Shown: in pieces, positions 7,275-15,442 of the stretch
Position numbering within the stretch: position 1 is the first letter of the stretch
Layout of the letters: each line of letters starts with the position of its first letter
DNA from: an uncultured Eubacteriales bacterium
GTDB taxonomy: Bacteria > Bacillota > Clostridia > Oscillospirales > Oscillospiraceae
Length of the DNA: 39,832 bases
Direction of reading: 5' to 3'
Assembly: GCA_959602365.1 (NCBI GenBank)
Contig: CAUGSS010000023.1
Coordinates: 1 to 39,832, forward strand
Notes under the pieces: generated by a model
Told to the model about the DNA's origin: nothing
The model's database searches: none
What the model saw: only the letters and a program-made list of their open reading frames with translations
Translations under genes and position numbers: made by a program

Positions 7275-8351
7275 TTACTGGAATTCGATGGGGCGGCTGG
7301 AGTCGCAGATGCAGATGTAAGTGGAGCCCACACCCAGATCCAGCTGGCTGCCGTCCGCATTGGTGAAGGTCATGGGATTGTACATATCGCCCTTCTCCCA
7401 GTTGATCTCCACATACTGACCGCCGCAGGCATAATAGCCGGTGCCGCTGGTCAGGTCAAACTCCTGCAGCACCCCGTCCTCCTTGGTGGACTGGGAGGTG
7501 GGGATGACAATGACATTGGTCACCGCCACCTGGGCATCCGTGTTGGCGTCCATATAGGGCTCATCAAAGGCGAACACATTGTAGGTCTTGCTGGCCGCAT
7601 CGTAGACAAACCGGGTGTCCTTGTAGCCGGAGAAGGAGACGTTGATCTCCTGGGCGTTGGAGCCGCCGGCAGGGGTCCCGTCCTCGGCAAAGGTGTAGGG
7701 GGAGACGAAGCCCTCCTCATGGGTGGTGCGGATGCTGTCCGTGCCGGCCAGATAGGACTGGATATTGTCACTGGAGGTATACAGACTGTGCTCCGTGCCC
7801 AGAGAGGCTTTGCGGTCCGCGTCCCGCCAGTACAGGTCACTGTGGGTCATCTCGTTCAGCGTGTCATAGCCGGAGCTGCTGAGCACCTCGTTGGCGGTAG
7901 TGCTGGCGCCGCAGTGGGCCAGTATGGCGTCCAGGCCCATGGCCATGAACACGAAGTACTCCCGGGTGGAGCGGATGGTGCCAAGATCACCCACGCCGGT
8001 GGGATCCTGGAAAACGCCCATAATCCGGGTGATGCCACCCTCTTCAGGGATCTCAATCAGCATGTCCGCGCTGCCGCAGCCGCTCTGGGGCAGCGCCTTC
8101 TGAAGGGTGTTCAGCATGACGGCCAGGGGGCGGTTGGCGCTGATGTCGGTCTCGGTGGCCTCACCGGTGAGCGGGTTGGTAAATCCGGCCGGTTCCGGCT
8201 CAGGCTCCGGTTCGGGTTCTGGTTCCGGCTCTGGTTCCGGCTCAGACACCACTACGGAGCTGGATTCCGCCGGCTCCTCCGCCTGATTGCCGCAGGCCAC
8301 CAGGCCAAATGCCAGCGCCATGGCCAGCAGCAGAGCGATCCATTTCTTCAT
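7275..8351 (-). CDS. DUF3048 (YerB-like) lipoprotein
   Basis: This is a predicted surface lipoprotein of 358 residues. The signal peptide MKKWIALLLAMALAFGLVAC ends at the lipobox Cys20. Residues 37-54 are nine Glu-Pro units, forming a stiff acidic spacer. The rest is a DUF3048 module: it opens with FTNPLTGE and RPLAVMLNT, has DMLIEIPEEGGITRIMGVF and DLGTIRSTREYF in the middle, and ends with a second sub-domain containing YYACGGQYVEINWEKG. The family includes Bacillus YerB. Its biochemical role is not established, although cell-wall association is likely. ATG 8351 is fixed by AGGAGG. It has its own promoter, divergent from the DUF4364 gene. Confidence 0.9.
   Translation of the reverse strand: MKKWIALLLAMALAFGLVACGNQAEEPAESSSVVVSEPEPEPEPEPEPEPEPEPAGFTNPLTGEATETDISANRPLAVMLNTLQKALPQSGCGSADMLIEIPEEGGITRIMGVFQDPTGVGDLGTIRSTREYFVFMAMGLDAILAHCGASTTANEVLSSSGYDTLNEMTHSDLYWRDADRKASLGTEHSLYTSSDNIQSYLAGTDSIRTTHEEGFVSPYTFAEDGTPAGGSNAQEINVSFSGYKDTRFVYDAASKTYNVFAFDEPYMDANTDAQVAVTNVIVIPTSQSTKEDGVLQEFDLTSGTGYYACGGQYVEINWEKGDMYNPMTFTNADGSQLDLGVGSTYICICDSSRPIEFQ
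8190..8243 (-). repeat. Nine-copy Glu-Pro hexanucleotide repeat within the lipoprotein gene
   Basis: Nine consecutive six-base units, each coding Glu-Pro with mixed synonymous codons (GAG/GAA, CCG/CCA/CCC/CCT), make up the spacer between the lipidated cysteine and the DUF3048 domain. In-frame repeats like this can change copy number by slippage, which would change how far the domain stands off the membrane. Confidence 0.9.
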
Positions 8352-8391
8352 TGATATACCTCCTTGAATAGGCACGGTGCTTTGCCCTCCT

Positions 8392-8420
8392 ATCATACTC
8401 CATCCCTCCCTGCCCGTCAA
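8392..8420 (-). promoter_or_regulatory. Promoter of the DUF3048 lipoprotein gene
   Basis: TTGACG (8420-8415), a 17-base spacer and TATGAT (8397-8392) lie about 40 bases before the start codon. It is back-to-back with the plus-strand promoter at 8445. Confidence 0.82.
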
Positions 8421-8444
8421 GGAAAAGCGCCCCCCTTCCCGCCC

Positions 8445-8473
8445 TTGCCTTTTGCCGCGGGATTGCGTATAAT
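8445..8473 (+). promoter_or_regulatory. Promoter of the DUF4364 / PF06541 pair
   Basis: TTGCCT (8445-8450), a 17-base spacer and a perfect TATAAT (8468-8473) lie about 50 bases before the ATG at 8527. Confidence 0.8.
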
Positions 8474-8526
8474 GAGGCATATTATTCCGCTTGGCTTGCC
8501 GCCGCTTCAAAGGGAGGAATCAAACC

Positions 8527-9033
8527 ATGGAACGGGGCTTTATTCAGGGAAAAATGGAGATCAAATTCTTGTTGCTGTTCATCTTGGCCCGCTCAGAGGA
8601 GCCGCTGGGACTGGATGAGCTGGCCGATGTGGCCATGTGCGATGACGGCGTGGGCTACTTTGACCTCTCCGCGGCTCTGGCGGAACTGGTGGACAGCGGC
8701 CACGCCCTGTTGGAAGACGGCAGCTATACCATCACCGACAAAGGGCGCAAAAACGGGGCCATCACCGAAGATGAGCTGCCCTACTCCGTCCGCCTGCGCT
8801 GCGAGCAGCGGCTCTCTGAAATCAACGAGGCCCGGCGCCGTCAAAGGCAGGCCAGAGCGGCGCTGGAACAACAGGAAAACGGGCTGTGGCGGGTCGCTCT
8901 GGCCCTGGACGGCGAGGAGGGGAACCGGTTCACCCTGGAACTCACCCTCCCGCTGCAGGAAGACGCCCAACGCCTCATCCGCCGCTTTCAAACAGATCCT
9001 CAGCGCTTTTACCACGCGCTGGAGTCCCTCTGA
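8527..9033 (+). CDS. DUF4364 family protein
   Basis: This is a soluble protein of 168 residues. It opens with a winged-helix-like region (GKMEIKFLLLFILARSEEPLGLDELADVAMC), then GYFDLSAALAELVDSGH and the TITDKGR wing. The second half is a long charged helix and a beta-rich segment that ends in LESL. This arrangement fits DUF4364, a clostridial family resembling PadR or other wHTH regulators. DNA binding is plausible but unproven. ATG 8527 is preceded by GGGAGG and is preferred over the upstream frame extension to 8491. The next gene follows 13 bases after its stop, so the two form an operon. Confidence 0.85.
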   Translation: MERGFIQGKMEIKFLLLFILARSEEPLGLDELADVAMCDDGVGYFDLSAALAELVDSGHALLEDGSYTITDKGRKNGAITEDELPYSVRLRCEQRLSEINEARRRQRQARAALEQQENGLWRVALALDGEEGNRFTLELTLPLQEDAQRLIRRFQTDPQRFYHALESL

Positions 9034-9046
9034 TTAGGAGCTCACT

Positions 9047-9937
9047 ATGCCGGAACCCTCTCTGTTTGGCGTCCCGCTGACGCTGATGTTTCTCTATTTC
9101 ATCTGGTACTCCCTGTTGGGCTGGTGCATGGAATCCACCTATTGTTCCATCCGCCGGCACCGTCTGATCAACCGGGGGTTCCTCCACCTGCCCCTGTGCC
9201 CCATCTACGGGGTAGGCGTGCTGATTATGGTGAATTTCTTCACCCCCTTCACCTCCAGCCCCCTGCTGTTTTACATCATGGCCACGCTGGTCATGTCCGC
9301 CTGGGAATACTTTGTCGGATGGCTGCTGGAGACCACCACCCACATGAAATACTGGGACTACTCCGACCGCCGCTTCAACCTGAAGGGCCGCATCTGCCTG
9401 GGCAACAGCATCTGGTGGGGCGTCGCCTCTTACCTGGTGATCTACTGGGTCCATCCGGCCACAGAACAGCTGTTCTCCCACCTCTCGGTCCCGGCGCGCC
9501 AGATCCTGGCCGTTATCCTGGCCGCAGCCGTTCTGGCGGACACCGTGGTCACCATCCGCCAGCTGGCCCTGCTCAGCCAGGCCCTCTCCCGGGCGGAGGA
9601 ACTCCGGGTGCAGCTGGAACTGGGCCGTCAGGAATTCCGGGATCAGCTGGCCGCCCGGAAGGACGATCTCCAGCGCAGCCTGGAGGTCAAACGGAACGAG
9701 CTGCGCGGCTCCATGAGCTCCACCGCCGGCAAAGCCAAAGAAAATCTTGCCCGGCTGGAGGAGCGCCGCAATGCTCTGATGTCGGAAGCGGCCAAGCACT
9801 CCCGCCGCTTTGTGCGGCATTACTCCGGCCTGTCCTCCCGCCGCTATGCCGGCCCGCTCTCCGAACTGAAGCGCAGATTGGACCGCTCCGGCGACCAAGA
9901 GGCCTCCCATCCGGACGAAACTACACCGCGCCAGTGA
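9047..9937 (+). CDS. PF06541-type (CmpB-like) membrane protein with coiled-coil tail
   Basis: This is an integral membrane protein of 296 residues. About five hydrophobic segments fill residues 8-180, including FLYFIWYSLLGWCMESTYCS near the start and the conserved RRHRLINRGFLHLPLCPIYG loop. This is the hallmark of the family labelled 'putative ABC transporter type IV' (PF06541). Despite that label there is no ATPase partner here. Residues about 183-265 form a charged, heptad-like helix (RAEELRVQLELGRQEFRDQL and onward) that would lie in the cytoplasm as a coiled coil. A GGAG site precedes the ATG. It is co-transcribed with the DUF4364 gene and followed by a strong terminator. Its substrate and role are unknown. 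Confidence 0.85.
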   Translation: MPEPSLFGVPLTLMFLYFIWYSLLGWCMESTYCSIRRHRLINRGFLHLPLCPIYGVGVLIMVNFFTPFTSSPLLFYIMATLVMSAWEYFVGWLLETTTHMKYWDYSDRRFNLKGRICLGNSIWWGVASYLVIYWVHPATEQLFSHLSVPARQILAVILAAAVLADTVVTIRQLALLSQALSRAEELRVQLELGRQEFRDQLAARKDDLQRSLEVKRNELRGSMSSTAGKAKENLARLEERRNALMSEAAKHSRRFVRHYSGLSSRRYAGPLSELKRRLDRSGDQEASHPDETTPRQ

Positions 9938-9945
9938 GAAACTGA

Positions 9946-9986
9946 CAAAAAGGGCTCCGGACCGCATTTGCGGTCCGGAGCCCTTT
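9946..9986. terminator. Bidirectional terminator between convergent genes
   Basis: AAAGGGCTCCGGACCGCA pairs perfectly with TGCGGTCCGGAGCCCTTT across a very short loop. On the plus strand the stem ends in TTT. On the minus strand it runs into TTTTTGTC. It serves the PF06541 gene and ppx, which face each other. Confidence 0.92.
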
Positions 9987-9999
9987 CGCTCTGCTCCAG

Positions 10000-10917
10000 T
10001 CACTGCCCGCCCTGTTCCAACCGGGCCAGAAGATAGCCCTCCCGCACACCGTAGGGCGATGTGACCACCCGCCGGGTGCCACACCAATGGGCCGTCCGGT
10101 AGAGGATCACCAGCCCGGGTACGATGGTATGAATCCGCTCCGGCGCGGTGCGCAGCACCATTCTGGTAAAGGTGTGCCGCCGTTCCACCGCCAGATTCAG
10201 CAGCTTTTTCAGCGCTTTGACCGGGAAGCTGCCGTCAGAGGCCACCAACGGGGGATCCAGATTGCCCACCAGCTTGGCCGCGGCCCGGGCGGACCCGCCC
10301 ACCGCACAGAGATCGGCGGGGGCGGCCTGCCGTTCCCGCCGCAGGCAATCCTTCAATGCCCGGTCTACCCGGGCACTGAGGGCCTCCAGTTCCTTTTTTC
10401 CCGGCAGAATGCCGGAGACATACTTGGTATAGAGGTTCAGCGAGCCCATCCGCAGGGAGTGGGCAGAGCACTGGACGCGATGCTGAAAGAGCACAAACTC
10501 GGTGCTGCCGCCGCCCACGTCCACCAGAAGCCCGTCCTCCAGCCCGGTGGCGCGGAGCGCCCCCCGGAAGTCGTAGTCTGCCTCCTCTTCTCCCGAGATC
10601 ACCTGTATATCAAAGCCGGAGCTGCGGCGCAGCCGCTCAGCCACGATACCGGTATTGCTGATATTGCGCAGCGAGGCAGTGGCAAACACATAGGTGCGCT
10701 CCACCTCCACATACTCCAAAATCTCCCGAAATTCCGCCAGCGCCTGTTCCGCCCGGCAGATCCCGGCCTCGGAAAGTCCGCCATCCCGGTCCACATAGTT
10801 GGCCAGACCGGCCGACTCCTTTTTATTCAGCAGTGCGGTAAGCTCCGGCTCCTCCCATTTGTAAATGACCAGCCGGATGGTATTGGAGCCGATGTCGATG
10901 ACTCCATAGTGTTTCAT
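10000..10917 (-). CDS. ppx: Ppx/GppA-type exopolyphosphatase
   Basis: This is a phosphatase of the ASKHA fold with 305 residues, similar in length to the short two-domain Ppx/GppA proteins of Gram-positives. The first phosphate-binding loop IDIGSNTIRLVIY opens the protein. Further on are FATASLRN, the SGEEEADYDFRGA block with its catalytic Glu region, and the second loop LLVDVGGGSTEFVLF. The longer E. coli-type C-terminal HD-like domain is absent. It would release phosphate from polyphosphate or from pppGpp. These two activities cannot be told apart here. GGAGG lies upstream of the ATG. It is a single gene ending at the bidirectional terminator. The 283 bases before it, up to the modC stop, contain only the modC terminator and no convincing ORF. 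Confidence 0.92.
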   Translation of the reverse strand: MKHYGVIDIGSNTIRLVIYKWEEPELTALLNKKESAGLANYVDRDGGLSEAGICRAEQALAEFREILEYVEVERTYVFATASLRNISNTGIVAERLRRSSGFDIQVISGEEEADYDFRGALRATGLEDGLLVDVGGGSTEFVLFQHRVQCSAHSLRMGSLNLYTKYVSGILPGKKELEALSARVDRALKDCLRRERQAAPADLCAVGGSARAAAKLVGNLDPPLVASDGSFPVKALKKLLNLAVERRHTFTRMVLRTAPERIHTIVPGLVILYRTAHWCGTRRVVTSPYGVREGYLLARLEQGGQ

Positions 10918-11150
10918 GTTTGGGGTGTCCCTCCTGTCGTGTCTTTTGCGCGGCGCGCTCCCGTTCCATACGGCAAAGCAGCAGCTTTCTCCGCAGCAGC
11001 ACCACGCTGCTCAGCTTTTTCGGTGATCGGTCTGCCTGATCCAATGCCGTGCACCGCCCTTTTCCCTGATTCGCCGATGATGATTCAGCTGTCAGTATAC
11101 GCCGGTTTTGTAAAATGTACGACCCAAACTCTGTTAGCATCCGGTAAAGC

Positions 11151-11197
11151 AAAACAGCCGCGTCCCGGCCAGGAACATCCTGGCCGGGACGCGGCTG
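11151..11197 (-). terminator. Terminator of the Moco/molybdate operon
   Basis: This is a perfect 20-bp stem (11155-11174 with 11178-11197) with a three-base loop. It is followed on the minus strand by TTTT, then GCTTTACC. It begins four bases past the modC stop codon and is the first terminator after nine co-directional genes. Confidence 0.9.
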
Positions 11198-11200
11198 CGC

Positions 11201-12244
11201 CTATTTCAGCAGCAGCACTTCTTCCGGGGGAACCCGGACATATCCGGTGTCCGGGATGGAGAGATGGAGGGCCTTCTCCACCTCCCAACGCAGCGTGGCC
11301 GCCTCCGGCGCGCCCCGGCGGCGGATCTGGAGAATATAGGAGAAGGTATCCTCGATTCGGTTGACCACCTCGTAGGGGAACACATACTCCCCCGGCCCCT
11401 CCGCCAGGGAAAACCGGTGAGCCCGGATGCCCACCCAGTTCCACGCCCCGGTCTCCGGGGCCGGAAACTCCAGCTGCCAGTCCAGGGCCAGCACCTTGTC
11501 CCCCTGCCGCCGGGCCGGGGACAGGTTCTTGCAGCCGGTGAGCCGGGCTGCGGTGGCGGTGACCGGGTGGGCGAACAGCTCCCACTTCTCCGCCAGCTGG
11601 TCGATGTGTCCGGCCTGGTAGACCGCCACCCGGTCGCTGAGCCGGTAGACCTCGTCCCGGTCGTGGGTCACCAGCACCACCGTGCCCTCAAAGGTGCGGA
11701 TGGTCTCCCGCACCACCTGTTCCATCTCCCAGCGCAGGGTGGCGTCCAGGGCGGAAAAGGGCTCGTCCAGCAGCAGCAGCGCCGGCCGGGAGGCCAGAAT
11801 CCGGGCCAGGGCCACCCGCTGCTGCTGTCCCCCGGAGAGCTGGGCAGGATAGTGGTCCTCCAGCTCCTCCAGGTGCAGCCGTTGGATGTACTCCTCCGCC
11901 GCCGCCCGGCGCTGATGGCGGGACAGGCCCCGCTCCCGCTCCAGGCCGGTCATGATATTCTCCGTCACCGTCATATTGGGAAACAGGGCGTAGTTCTGGA
12001 ACAGATAGCCCACCCGGCGGCGCTGGGGCCTCCGGTCGATCCGGCGGACCGAGTCAAAGACCGTCTCCCCGTCGATCCGGATCACCCCCTCGTCGGGGCG
12101 CAGCACTCCCGCGATGCAGCGCAGCGTCATGCTCTTGCCGCAGCCCGAATCCCCCAGCAGGGCCAGGGTCTCCCGCCCGGCCTCAAAGGCCACATCCAGC
12201 TGAAACTCCCCCACCCTGCGGCGGATGTCCACATAGATTGACAT
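11201..12244 (-). CDS. modC: Molybdate ABC transporter ATP-binding protein
   Basis: This is the ATPase of the molybdate importer, 347 residues. Walker A is GDSGCGKS (31-38), the Q-loop is LFQNYALFP (Q83), the ABC signature is LSGGQQQR (136-143), Walker B is LLLLDEP (156-162) and the switch histidine is H194 in VTHDRDE. The C-terminal third (about 235-347) resembles the small beta-barrel (TOBE/MOP-like) domain seen in ModC, which can bind oxyanion, but it lacks strong motifs. It starts four bases after the permease stop. It is last in the operon and is followed by the 20-bp terminator. Tungstate rather than molybdate transport is possible; sequence alone does not decide. Confidence 0.9.
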   Translation of the reverse strand: MSIYVDIRRRVGEFQLDVAFEAGRETLALLGDSGCGKSMTLRCIAGVLRPDEGVIRIDGETVFDSVRRIDRRPQRRRVGYLFQNYALFPNMTVTENIMTGLERERGLSRHQRRAAAEEYIQRLHLEELEDHYPAQLSGGQQQRVALARILASRPALLLLDEPFSALDATLRWEMEQVVRETIRTFEGTVVLVTHDRDEVYRLSDRVAVYQAGHIDQLAEKWELFAHPVTATAARLTGCKNLSPARRQGDKVLALDWQLEFPAPETGAWNWVGIRAHRFSLAEGPGEYVFPYEVVNRIEDTFSYILQIRRRGAPEAATLRWEVEKALHLSIPDTGYVRVPPEEVLLLK

Positions 12245-12248
12245 AACT

Positions 12249-12947
12249 TCACCACCGGTTCTGTCTCCGTCCCCCGGAGATCAGGTTGATCAGCACAATG
12301 ATGACCAATGCAATGACCAGCATCACTGCCACCCAGACCCCGGCGGTCAGGTAATCCCCGTCCTTGATGACATTGGCAATGCGCTGGGAGATGGTGCCGG
12401 TGCGGCCGGAGATATTGCCCGCCAGCATGCTGGTGGCCCCGTACTCCCCCAGAGCCCGGGCGAAGGTGAGCACCGTCCCTGAGGCCACCCCGGGGCCGGC
12501 GGCGGGCAGCACCACCCGCCAGAACAGCTTGACTTCCGACATGCCCAGGGTGCGGGCGGCATAGACCAGGTCCGGGTCCACCTGCTCAAAGGCAGAGCGG
12601 GCGTTGCGGTACATCAGCGGAAAGGCGATGACCGAGGCGGCCACCACGCAGCCCAGCCAGGTCTGCACCACCTGGATGCCCAGCTGCTCATACAGGAAGC
12701 TGCCCACCGGGCGGCGCAGGGAGAACAGCAGCAGCAGGAAGAAGCCCGCCACCGTGGGGGCCACCACCATGGGCAGGGTGAGCACCCCGTCCACCACCGC
12801 CCGGGCTTTGGGCCCCAGCCGGAGCACCCCCCGGGCCGCCCAGAGCCCCAGGAAAAAGCAGATCACCGTGGCCACTACCCCGGTCTTCAGGGAGATCCAG
12901 AAGGGGCTCCAGTCAAACCCGGCGATGCGCTCCAAAACGGCCGCCAC
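12249..12947 (-). CDS. modB: Molybdate ABC transporter permease
   Basis: This is an inner-membrane permease of 232 residues with five to six hydrophobic helices. The cytoplasmic coupling motif typical of binding-protein-dependent permeases is clear (AARTLGMSEVKLFWRVVLP, then FARALGEYGATSMLAGN). MVVAPTVAGFFLLLLF near residue 60 and the EYGA motif fit ModB/CysT-type permeases. The chosen start is GTG at 12947, the longest frame, with a purine-rich GAGGAGGGAGGAC run just upstream. Its neighbours on both sides are the matching ATPase and binding protein, which supports the assignment. Confidence 0.9.
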   Translation of the reverse strand: MAAVLERIAGFDWSPFWISLKTGVVATVICFFLGLWAARGVLRLGPKARAVVDGVLTLPMVVAPTVAGFFLLLLFSLRRPVGSFLYEQLGIQVVQTWLGCVVAASVIAFPLMYRNARSAFEQVDPDLVYAARTLGMSEVKLFWRVVLPAAGPGVASGTVLTFARALGEYGATSMLAGNISGRTGTISQRIANVIKDGDYLTAGVWVAVMLVIALVIIVLINLISGGRRQNRW

Positions 12948-12981
12948 GTCCTCCCTCCTCTCTCATCCGTCCGTCTGCCCG

Positions 12982-13911
12982 TCACTGGGAGACGATAAAG
13001 CAGTACTCCTCATAGGCCGCCAGGCACTCCTCGCTCTGGAGGAAGGCCAGGAAGTCCTCCGCCGCGGCGGTCTGGGCCTCGTCGGCCTCCGGGTTGGCCA
13101 CCAGGCAGACCGGATAGGTGATAGGTCCGGTCAGGGTGCCGTCGTCCTGGGCCAGGATGGTCAGGTCGTCCTGATGATTGTAATAGTCGGAGTAATAGAT
13201 GGTGGCCACCTCCACGGCGCCCTCCACCGCTTTGACCGCCGCGTCCTCCACGTCGCCGGCCTCGTCAATGGGCACGCCGCCCAGGGCGGCGGAGATCTCC
13301 TCCGAGGTGTAGGAGGTCGGGTCATCCCGCTCCTCCAGCACTCCCAGGCTGATCAGGGCCACCCGGGTATAGCGGCCCACCGGGACGCTGCCGCCGCACA
13401 GGCCGATGATGCCGGCCTCGGACAGGTTGTCCCAGCCGGTGACCGCCGTCTCGGTGTCATTGCCCCGCACCAGGCAGAGCTCGTTGGACAGCAGGTCCAC
13501 CCGGGAGCCCTCCACCATCAGGCCGTCGGACTCCAGCGTGTCCACCTGGGAGGCCCCGGCGGAGAAAAACAGGTCGTGGCCAATGCCGTTGGCCTCCTGG
13601 ATACCCGCCAGCAGGGTGCCGGAGGAACCGTAGTTGCCCAGCACGGTCACGTTGGGCTGGGCCTGCTGATAGGCGGGGAGGATGACATCCTCAAAAACCG
13701 CCTCCAGGGATGCGGCCACGTCGATGTGGAGGGTGGCCTCCGCCAGCGCCTCGCCGTCCTGCTCCTCCGCTCCGGCGGAGCTGCCGCCCTCTGGGGCAGA
13801 GCTGCCGCCGCCGGACTGGGCGGCATTCTGACCGCAGGCCGTCAGGGCCAGCAGCATCGCCAATGCGGCGATCAGGGCAATCAGTTTCTTCACGTTCATC
13901 TTCTGTCCCAT
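12982..13911 (-). CDS. modA: Molybdate-binding lipoprotein of ABC transporter
   Basis: This is the extracytoplasmic oxyanion-binding component, 309 residues from ATG 13911 (AGGAG nine bases upstream); an ATG at 13899 is also possible. The signal peptide MLLALTAC ends in a lipobox cysteine. A Gly/Ser/Glu spacer follows, then the class II binding fold: LHIDVAASLEAVFEDVILPAY matches the first Ser-containing oxyanion loop, GSSGTLLAGIQ the second, and DLFFSAGASQVDTLESDGL the ModA hallmark. It is the first transporter gene after the cofactor synthesis genes, separated from the MOSC gene by 91 bases with no visible terminator. Confidence 0.9.
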   Translation of the reverse strand: MGQKMNVKKLIALIAALAMLLALTACGQNAAQSGGGSSAPEGGSSAGAEEQDGEALAEATLHIDVAASLEAVFEDVILPAYQQAQPNVTVLGNYGSSGTLLAGIQEANGIGHDLFFSAGASQVDTLESDGLMVEGSRVDLLSNELCLVRGNDTETAVTGWDNLSEAGIIGLCGGSVPVGRYTRVALISLGVLEERDDPTSYTSEEISAALGGVPIDEAGDVEDAAVKAVEGAVEVATIYYSDYYNHQDDLTILAQDDGTLTGPITYPVCLVANPEADEAQTAAAEDFLAFLQSEECLAAYEEYCFIVSQ

Positions 13912-14002
13912 GTACACATGCTCCTCTCCTGTCTTCTGTTGTCGGTTCCAGGCCGCGCAGCCGCGCCCTGTCAAGGGGATTCTTTATTTGCCGGCTTCAG
14001 GC

Positions 14003-14449
14003 TTACTCCAAAGTGACGGCATCTCCGGGACGGACCTCCCCCTCCTCCAGCACCCGGAGGAAAATGCCCTCCCGGGGCATGCAGCAGTCCCCCACCTGTC
14101 GGCGGATGGCGCAGTCGTTGTGGCACTCCTTGCCGATCTGGGTGACCTCTCCCAGAGCCCCCCCCAGCCGGAGGCGGGTCCCCACCGGCAGGGATTTCAG
14201 ATCGATGCCCCGGGTCAGGATATTTTCGGCGAAATCCCCCGGCTTTAGCTGTAATGTGATTTTACTTTGCAGTTTGTCCACACTCTCCTGGGCCAGCAGG
14301 CTGACCTGCCGGTGCCAGTTTCCGGCGTGGGCGTCCCCCTGGATGCCGTGGCCGGGGATCAGATGGATGGACTCCACCGGGTGCTTTGCAATCCCCCGCA
14401 CTTCGCTGATACAGACGGCCAGCACCTGGCCCTGAACAAGCTCACCCAT
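14003..14449 (-). CDS. MOSC domain protein
   Basis: This is a stand-alone MOSC domain of 148 residues. MOSC domains handle sulfur on the molybdenum cofactor or reduce hydroxylated amines. Visible features are GIQGDAHAGNWHRQVSLL (the conserved G-x-x-GDxH region), FAENILTRGIDL and the ECHNDCAIRRQVGDCCMPREGIF block, which carries the conserved cysteines. There is no N-terminal beta-barrel domain of the YiiM/mARC type. Its ATG overlaps the mogA stop by eight bases. In this position it most likely matures Moco for a particular enzyme such as a xanthine-dehydrogenase-type hydroxylase, but that enzyme is not in the window. Confidence 0.9.
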   Translation of the reverse strand: MGELVQGQVLAVCISEVRGIAKHPVESIHLIPGHGIQGDAHAGNWHRQVSLLAQESVDKLQSKITLQLKPGDFAENILTRGIDLKSLPVGTRLRLGGALGEVTQIGKECHNDCAIRRQVGDCCMPREGIFLRVLEEGEVRPGDAVTLE

Positions 14450-14948
14450 GGCCTTCCACCCCGCAGTCCCCGGAGCTGCCCCGGAGCACGTCCAGTCCGT
14501 GGCCCAGGGCGGGCAGCACCGCCTCCAGGTTCTCCACCGCCGCCTTCCGGCTGCCGGGCAGGTTGACGATCAGCGTCCCGCCCCGCAGGCCGGCCACCCC
14601 CCGGGACAGACAGGCCCTGGGGGTAATTTGGAGGCTGGCATAGCGCATGGCCTCGGGAATGCCCCGGGCCTCCCGTTCCAGCACCGACAGGGTGGCCTCC
14701 GGGGTCACATCCCGGGGGGAGAAACCGGTCCCCCCGGTGGTCAACACCAGGGCGATCTCCAGCTCGTCGCTGCACCGGAGCAATGCCCGGCGAATCTGTT
14801 CCCGGTCGTCGGGAATGATAACCCTCTCCACCACCTGATACCCGGCCTGGGTCAGCAGCCCGGCCAGGGCGGGTCCTGATGTGTCCTCCCGCTCTCCCCG
14901 GCTGCCCTTGTCACTGACGGTGATTACCGCCGCTGTATACTCCATCAT
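14442..14948 (-). CDS. mogA: Molybdopterin adenylyltransferase (MogA/MoaB family)
   Basis: This 168-residue enzyme adenylates molybdopterin before metal insertion. The MoCF fold is evident: ITVSDKGSRGEREDTSGPAL at the start, then LVLTTGGTGFSPRDVTPEA (TGGTG loop and the conserved Asp), and NLPGSRKAAVENLEAVLPAL near the end. ATG 14948 overlaps the moaC stop as ATGA, with AAGGA seven bases upstream. MogA and MoaB are hard to separate by sequence. The presence of MoeA proteins in the same operon favours the adenylyltransferase role. Confidence 0.92.
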   Translation of the reverse strand: MMEYTAAVITVSDKGSRGEREDTSGPALAGLLTQAGYQVVERVIIPDDREQIRRALLRCSDELEIALVLTTGGTGFSPRDVTPEATLSVLEREARGIPEAMRYASLQITPRACLSRGVAGLRGGTLIVNLPGSRKAAVENLEAVLPALGHGLDVLRGSSGDCGVEGHG

Positions 14949-15430
14949 GCTCTGTCCTTTCGCTCAAAATGGCCCGACTTGCCGCCGGTCTTTTTCAACA
15001 GCCGGATGGGGCCGATGACCATATCCCGCTGTACCGCCTTGCACATGTCGTAGACCGTCAGGGCCGCCGCACTGACGGCGGTCAGGGCCTCCATCTCCAC
15101 TCCGGTCTGGCCGGAGCAGAAAACTGTGGCAAGTATTTTTACCGCACACTCCTTCTCATCCAATGAAAGGGACACCTCCACCCCGGAGAGCAGGATGGGA
15201 TGACACAGGGGAATCAGATCCGGCGTGCGCTTGGCCCCCATGATCCCCGCCAGCTGGGCCACGGTGAGCACGTCCCCCTTCTTGCATCCGCCGGTGCGGA
15301 TGAGCTCAAAGGTGTCCGGGTTGACCAGCACCCGGCCCTCTGCCACGGCAGTGCGCCGGGTCTCGTCCTTCTCCCCCACATCTACCATCCGGGCATGGCC
15401 CCCGGCGTCAAAATGGGTAAAATCCACCAT
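14945..15430 (-). CDS. moaC: Cyclic pyranopterin monophosphate synthase
   Basis: MoaC converts the 3',8-cyclo-GTP intermediate made by MoaA into cPMP. The protein is 161 residues, the normal length. All the residues known as catalytic in the family are present at matching positions: K51 (GGCKKGD), H77 (DLIPLCHPI), D128 and K131 (VYDMCKA). The GVEMEALTAVSAAALTVYDM helix is a signature. It starts 12 bases after the moaA stop and is joined to mogA by an ATGA overlap. Confidence 0.96.
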   Translation of the reverse strand: MVDFTHFDAGGHARMVDVGEKDETRRTAVAEGRVLVNPDTFELIRTGGCKKGDVLTVAQLAGIMGAKRTPDLIPLCHPILLSGVEVSLSLDEKECAVKILATVFCSGQTGVEMEALTAVSAAALTVYDMCKAVQRDMVIGPIRLLKKTGGKSGHFERKDRA

Positions 15431-15442
15431 AACCGATAAACC

